From contig CAMBTV010000003.1 in assembly GCA_945870835.1 (NCBI GenBank), positions 1-37,663 of the forward strand: a stretch of DNA of 37,663 nucleotides, read 5' to 3'. The notes below the pieces were generated by a model that was given only the letters and a program-made list of their open reading frames with translations, made no database searches and was not told the origin of the DNA. Positions 35,646 to 37,663 of this stretch are shown here, one piece after another. A program made the position numbers and the translations under genes. The stretch is from Chitinophaga pinensis. Lineage in GTDB: Bacteria > Bacteroidota > Bacteroidia > Chitinophagales > Chitinophagaceae. How positions within the stretch are numbered: position 1 is the first letter of the stretch; the number at the start of each line of letters is the position of its first letter.

Positions 35646-37580
35646 TTATTGAAATTGAGTAGTAACTATTTTCATTTCCTTCATCCACTCCCTCAATACT
35701 TCAGCAACAGCTTGAGCGTTAAGTCCAATTTCATTGTACAATTCTTTTGGTGATCCATGATCTACTAAACGGTCGGGAATTCCCATTATTTTAACCTCTG
35801 CAGTGTACCCATTTTGATTCATAAATTCCAATACAGCAGTTCCAAAACCACCCACTACCGTTCCATCTTCAATGGTTATAATTTTACTAAACTTTGCAAA
35901 TACTTCGTGCAAGAGTTCTTCATCAATTGGTTTTACAAAACGCATATCATAATGTGCAGGATTGATACCTTCCGCTTTTACATCACGAATTGCAGCAGCA
36001 GCAAAATTACCAGGATGACCAAATGATAGAATGGCAATATGCTGACCATCTTTTAATTTTCTTCCTTTCCCAATTTCCAAAGGTTCAAATGGAGTCTTCC
36101 ACTCTGGCATTACGCCTTCACCACGGGGATAACGTATTACAAACGGACTAACCGTTGTAGCTAACTGGGCTGTATACATTAAATTTCTCAACTCCCTTTC
36201 ATTCATAGGAGCACTTATAATCATGTTAGGTATACAACGCATATAGGCTATATCATAACAACCATGGTGGGTTGCTCCATCTTCTCCAACCAAGCCTGCC
36301 CTATCCAAACAAAAAACTACCGGGAGATTTTGAATCGCTACATCATGAATCACCATATCGTAGGCTCTTTGCATAAAAGTGGAGTAAACATTGCAATACA
36401 CCCGCATACCCTGAGTAGCCAATCCTGCACTAAGCGTAACGGCATGCTGCTCACAAATGCCCACATCAAATGCACGTTCAGGCATTTTTTCCATCATATA
36501 TTTTAAAGAAGATCCACTCGGCATAGCCGGTGTAACGCCCATAATCAATTCATTGTTTTCTGCCAATTCAATGATAGTATATCCAAATACATCCTGATAT
36601 TTAGGAGGCTGGGAAATATCAAATTTTTTCTTTACAATTTCACCAGTAATTTTATCAAACAGTCCGGGTGCATGCCATTTCGTTTGGTCCTTTTCAGCTA
36701 ATTCATATCCTTTACCCTTTACAGTTTTAATATGTAAAATTTTGGGACCTGGTATATTCTTTAGGTCATGAAGTGTATCTACTAACTTTGAAATATTGTG
36801 TCCATCAATAGGTCCAAAATAACGAAGGTTAAGCGCTTCAAACAAATTAGCACTACTACTCAGCATTCCTTTTAGACCATCGGTTAATTTCTGTGCCATT
36901 GAACGAGAAAAATGTTTACCCACAGGTAACTTTCCCAACAATTTCCAAACGTCGTCCTTTACTTTATTATAAGTATGAGAAGTTGTAATATCAGTAAGGT
37001 ATTCCTTTAATGCACCTACATTAGGATCAATGCTCATGCAGTTGTCATTCAATATAATTAAAATATTGCTTTTAGTTGAACCTGCATGATTCATTGCTTC
37101 AAAAGCAAGACCAGCAGTCATGGCACCATCTCCGATTACAGCAATATGCTGACGGTCCTTTTCACCTTTACTATAACTCGCCATTGCCATCCCTAGTGCT
37201 GCACTGATAGAGGTAGAAGAATGGCCCACACCAAAAGTGTCATATTCACTTTCGGCTCGATTAGGGAATCCACTCAACCCTTTGTATTTTCTATTGCTAG
37301 GAAAACTATCTCTTCTTCCCGTTAAAATTTTATGCCCGTAAGCCTGGTGGCCAACGTCCCAAACCAATTGATCATAAGGCGTATTATAAATATAATGAAG
37401 TGCAACACTTAATTCAACTACCCCTAGACTAGCTGCAAAATGACCTCCATGAACACTTACTACATCAATGATATATTGACGCAGTTCATCACAAACCTGA
37501 TGTAATTGTTCCTTAGGGATTTTCTTTAAATCATCAGGGCTATTGATAATGCCTAATAATTTACCTGCTTTAATTTCCAT
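35646..37580 (-). CDS. dxs: 1-deoxy-D-xylulose-5-phosphate synthase
   Basis: Dxs condenses pyruvate and glyceraldehyde 3-phosphate, the first step of the MEP isoprenoid pathway, also feeding thiamine and pyridoxal synthesis. The 644-aa protein is full length. It shows VHGGHFAASLGVVELSVALH, VWDVGHQAYGHKILTGRR, the ThDP motif GDGAMTAG (150-157) with NDN (178-180), YFGPIDGHN, and in the second half the catalytic Glu in DVGICEQHAV plus CLDRAGLVGEDGATHHGCYD. The isoprenoid product includes undecaprenyl phosphate, the carrier used by MraY and MurG in this window. Start ATG 37578-37580, with a TAnnTTTG promoter box 18 nt upstream. Confidence 0.98.
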   Translation of the reverse strand: MEIKAGKLLGIINSPDDLKKIPKEQLHQVCDELRQYIIDVVSVHGGHFAASLGVVELSVALHYIYNTPYDQLVWDVGHQAYGHKILTGRRDSFPSNRKYKGLSGFPNRAESEYDTFGVGHSSTSISAALGMAMASYSKGEKDRQHIAVIGDGAMTAGLAFEAMNHAGSTKSNILIILNDNCMSIDPNVGALKEYLTDITTSHTYNKVKDDVWKLLGKLPVGKHFSRSMAQKLTDGLKGMLSSSANLFEALNLRYFGPIDGHNISKLVDTLHDLKNIPGPKILHIKTVKGKGYELAEKDQTKWHAPGLFDKITGEIVKKKFDISQPPKYQDVFGYTIIELAENNELIMGVTPAMPSGSSLKYMMEKMPERAFDVGICEQHAVTLSAGLATQGMRVYCNVYSTFMQRAYDMVIHDVAIQNLPVVFCLDRAGLVGEDGATHHGCYDIAYMRCIPNMIISAPMNERELRNLMYTAQLATTVSPFVIRYPRGEGVMPEWKTPFEPLEIGKGRKLKDGQHIAILSFGHPGNFAAAAIRDVKAEGINPAHYDMRFVKPIDEELLHEVFAKFSKIITIEDGTVVGGFGTAVLEFMNQNGYTAEVKIMGIPDRLVDHGSPKELYNEIGLNAQAVAEVLREWMKEMKIVTTQFQ

Positions 37581-37598
37581 GCTGATTTATTTGCACTG

Positions 37599-37606
37599 CA
37601 AAGGTA
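37599..37606 (-). promoter_or_regulatory. Promoter -7 box for dxs
   Basis: On the minus strand TACCTTTG(C), identical to the box before atpD, lying 18 nt before the dxs ATG. No convincing -33 TTTG in the remaining bases of the window. Confidence 0.45.
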
Positions 37607-37663
37607 ACTCTTTTGAATAATTTGTCCTTTATACAGTACAATTTATTAATAATAAAGTTCATA

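Overview
This window is chromosomal, housekeeping-rich DNA from an AT-rich member of the Bacteroidota, probably order Chitinophagales (Chitinophagaceae-like). Five things point there: (i) a dcw cluster in the Bacteroidota order mraZ-rsmH-ftsL-ftsI-murE-mraY-murD-ftsW-murG-murC, with murF absent between murE and mraY; (ii) promoter-like TAnnTTTG boxes instead of E. coli-type -10 boxes; (iii) weak or absent Shine-Dalgarno sequences with several TTG starts; (iv) atpD-atpC split from the rest of the ATP synthase genes, with a short atpC; (v) half-size transketolase, fused E1 alpha/beta dehydrogenase, short AMP nucleosidase and DUF1573 proteins. The genus-level placement is inference. No tRNA, rRNA, CRISPR array, intact insertion sequence or prophage was seen.

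Layout. 1-12022 (minus strand): the division and cell-wall cluster, entering at mraZ and leaving the window inside murC. 12023-12377: a non-coding segment with DnaA-box-like sites, a candidate MraZ operator and inverted repeats. 12378-15454: an orphan sensor histidine kinase (minus), then YqgE and a PlsC-like acyltransferase (plus). 15547-17392: atpD-atpC (minus) ending in a clear terminator. 17642-19310: rbfA and a LolC/E-type permease (plus). 19372-20208: transketolase N-terminal half (minus). 20342-24922: frr, a small HSDR_N nuclease-like protein (minus), AMP nucleosidase, a malate/lactate-type dehydrogenase and aspartate kinase. 24925-26599: a Mpo1/DUF962 membrane protein and queA (minus). 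26600-27161: a long gap with an interrupted minus-strand ORF. 27162-31161: yebC, a PhzF-family protein and a fused E1 dehydrogenase. 31447-32298: two small secreted proteins (DUF1566-like and DUF1573). 32347-33231: an EamA exporter. 33345-33700: a twice-frameshifted mscL remnant. 33908-37580: scpA, a pirin and dxs.

How the genes work together. The left third makes and polymerises lipid II (MurC/D/E, MraY, MurG, FtsW, FtsI) with its regulator MraZ, the 16S rRNA methyltransferase RsmH and the divisome protein FtsL. The rest is a set of short transcription units for translation (rbfA, frr, queA), energy (atpDC), carbon and isoprenoid metabolism (transketolase, dxs, E1), lysine/DAP-family precursor supply (aspartate kinase) and chromosome segregation (scpA). 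I found no convincing new multigene system. The most interesting items are the decayed mscL, the interrupted ORF at 26743-27042, the DnaA-box/MraZ-box region upstream of mraZ, the active-site Asn substitution in the PhzF-family protein and the altered thiamine-diphosphate motif in the fused E1 enzyme.
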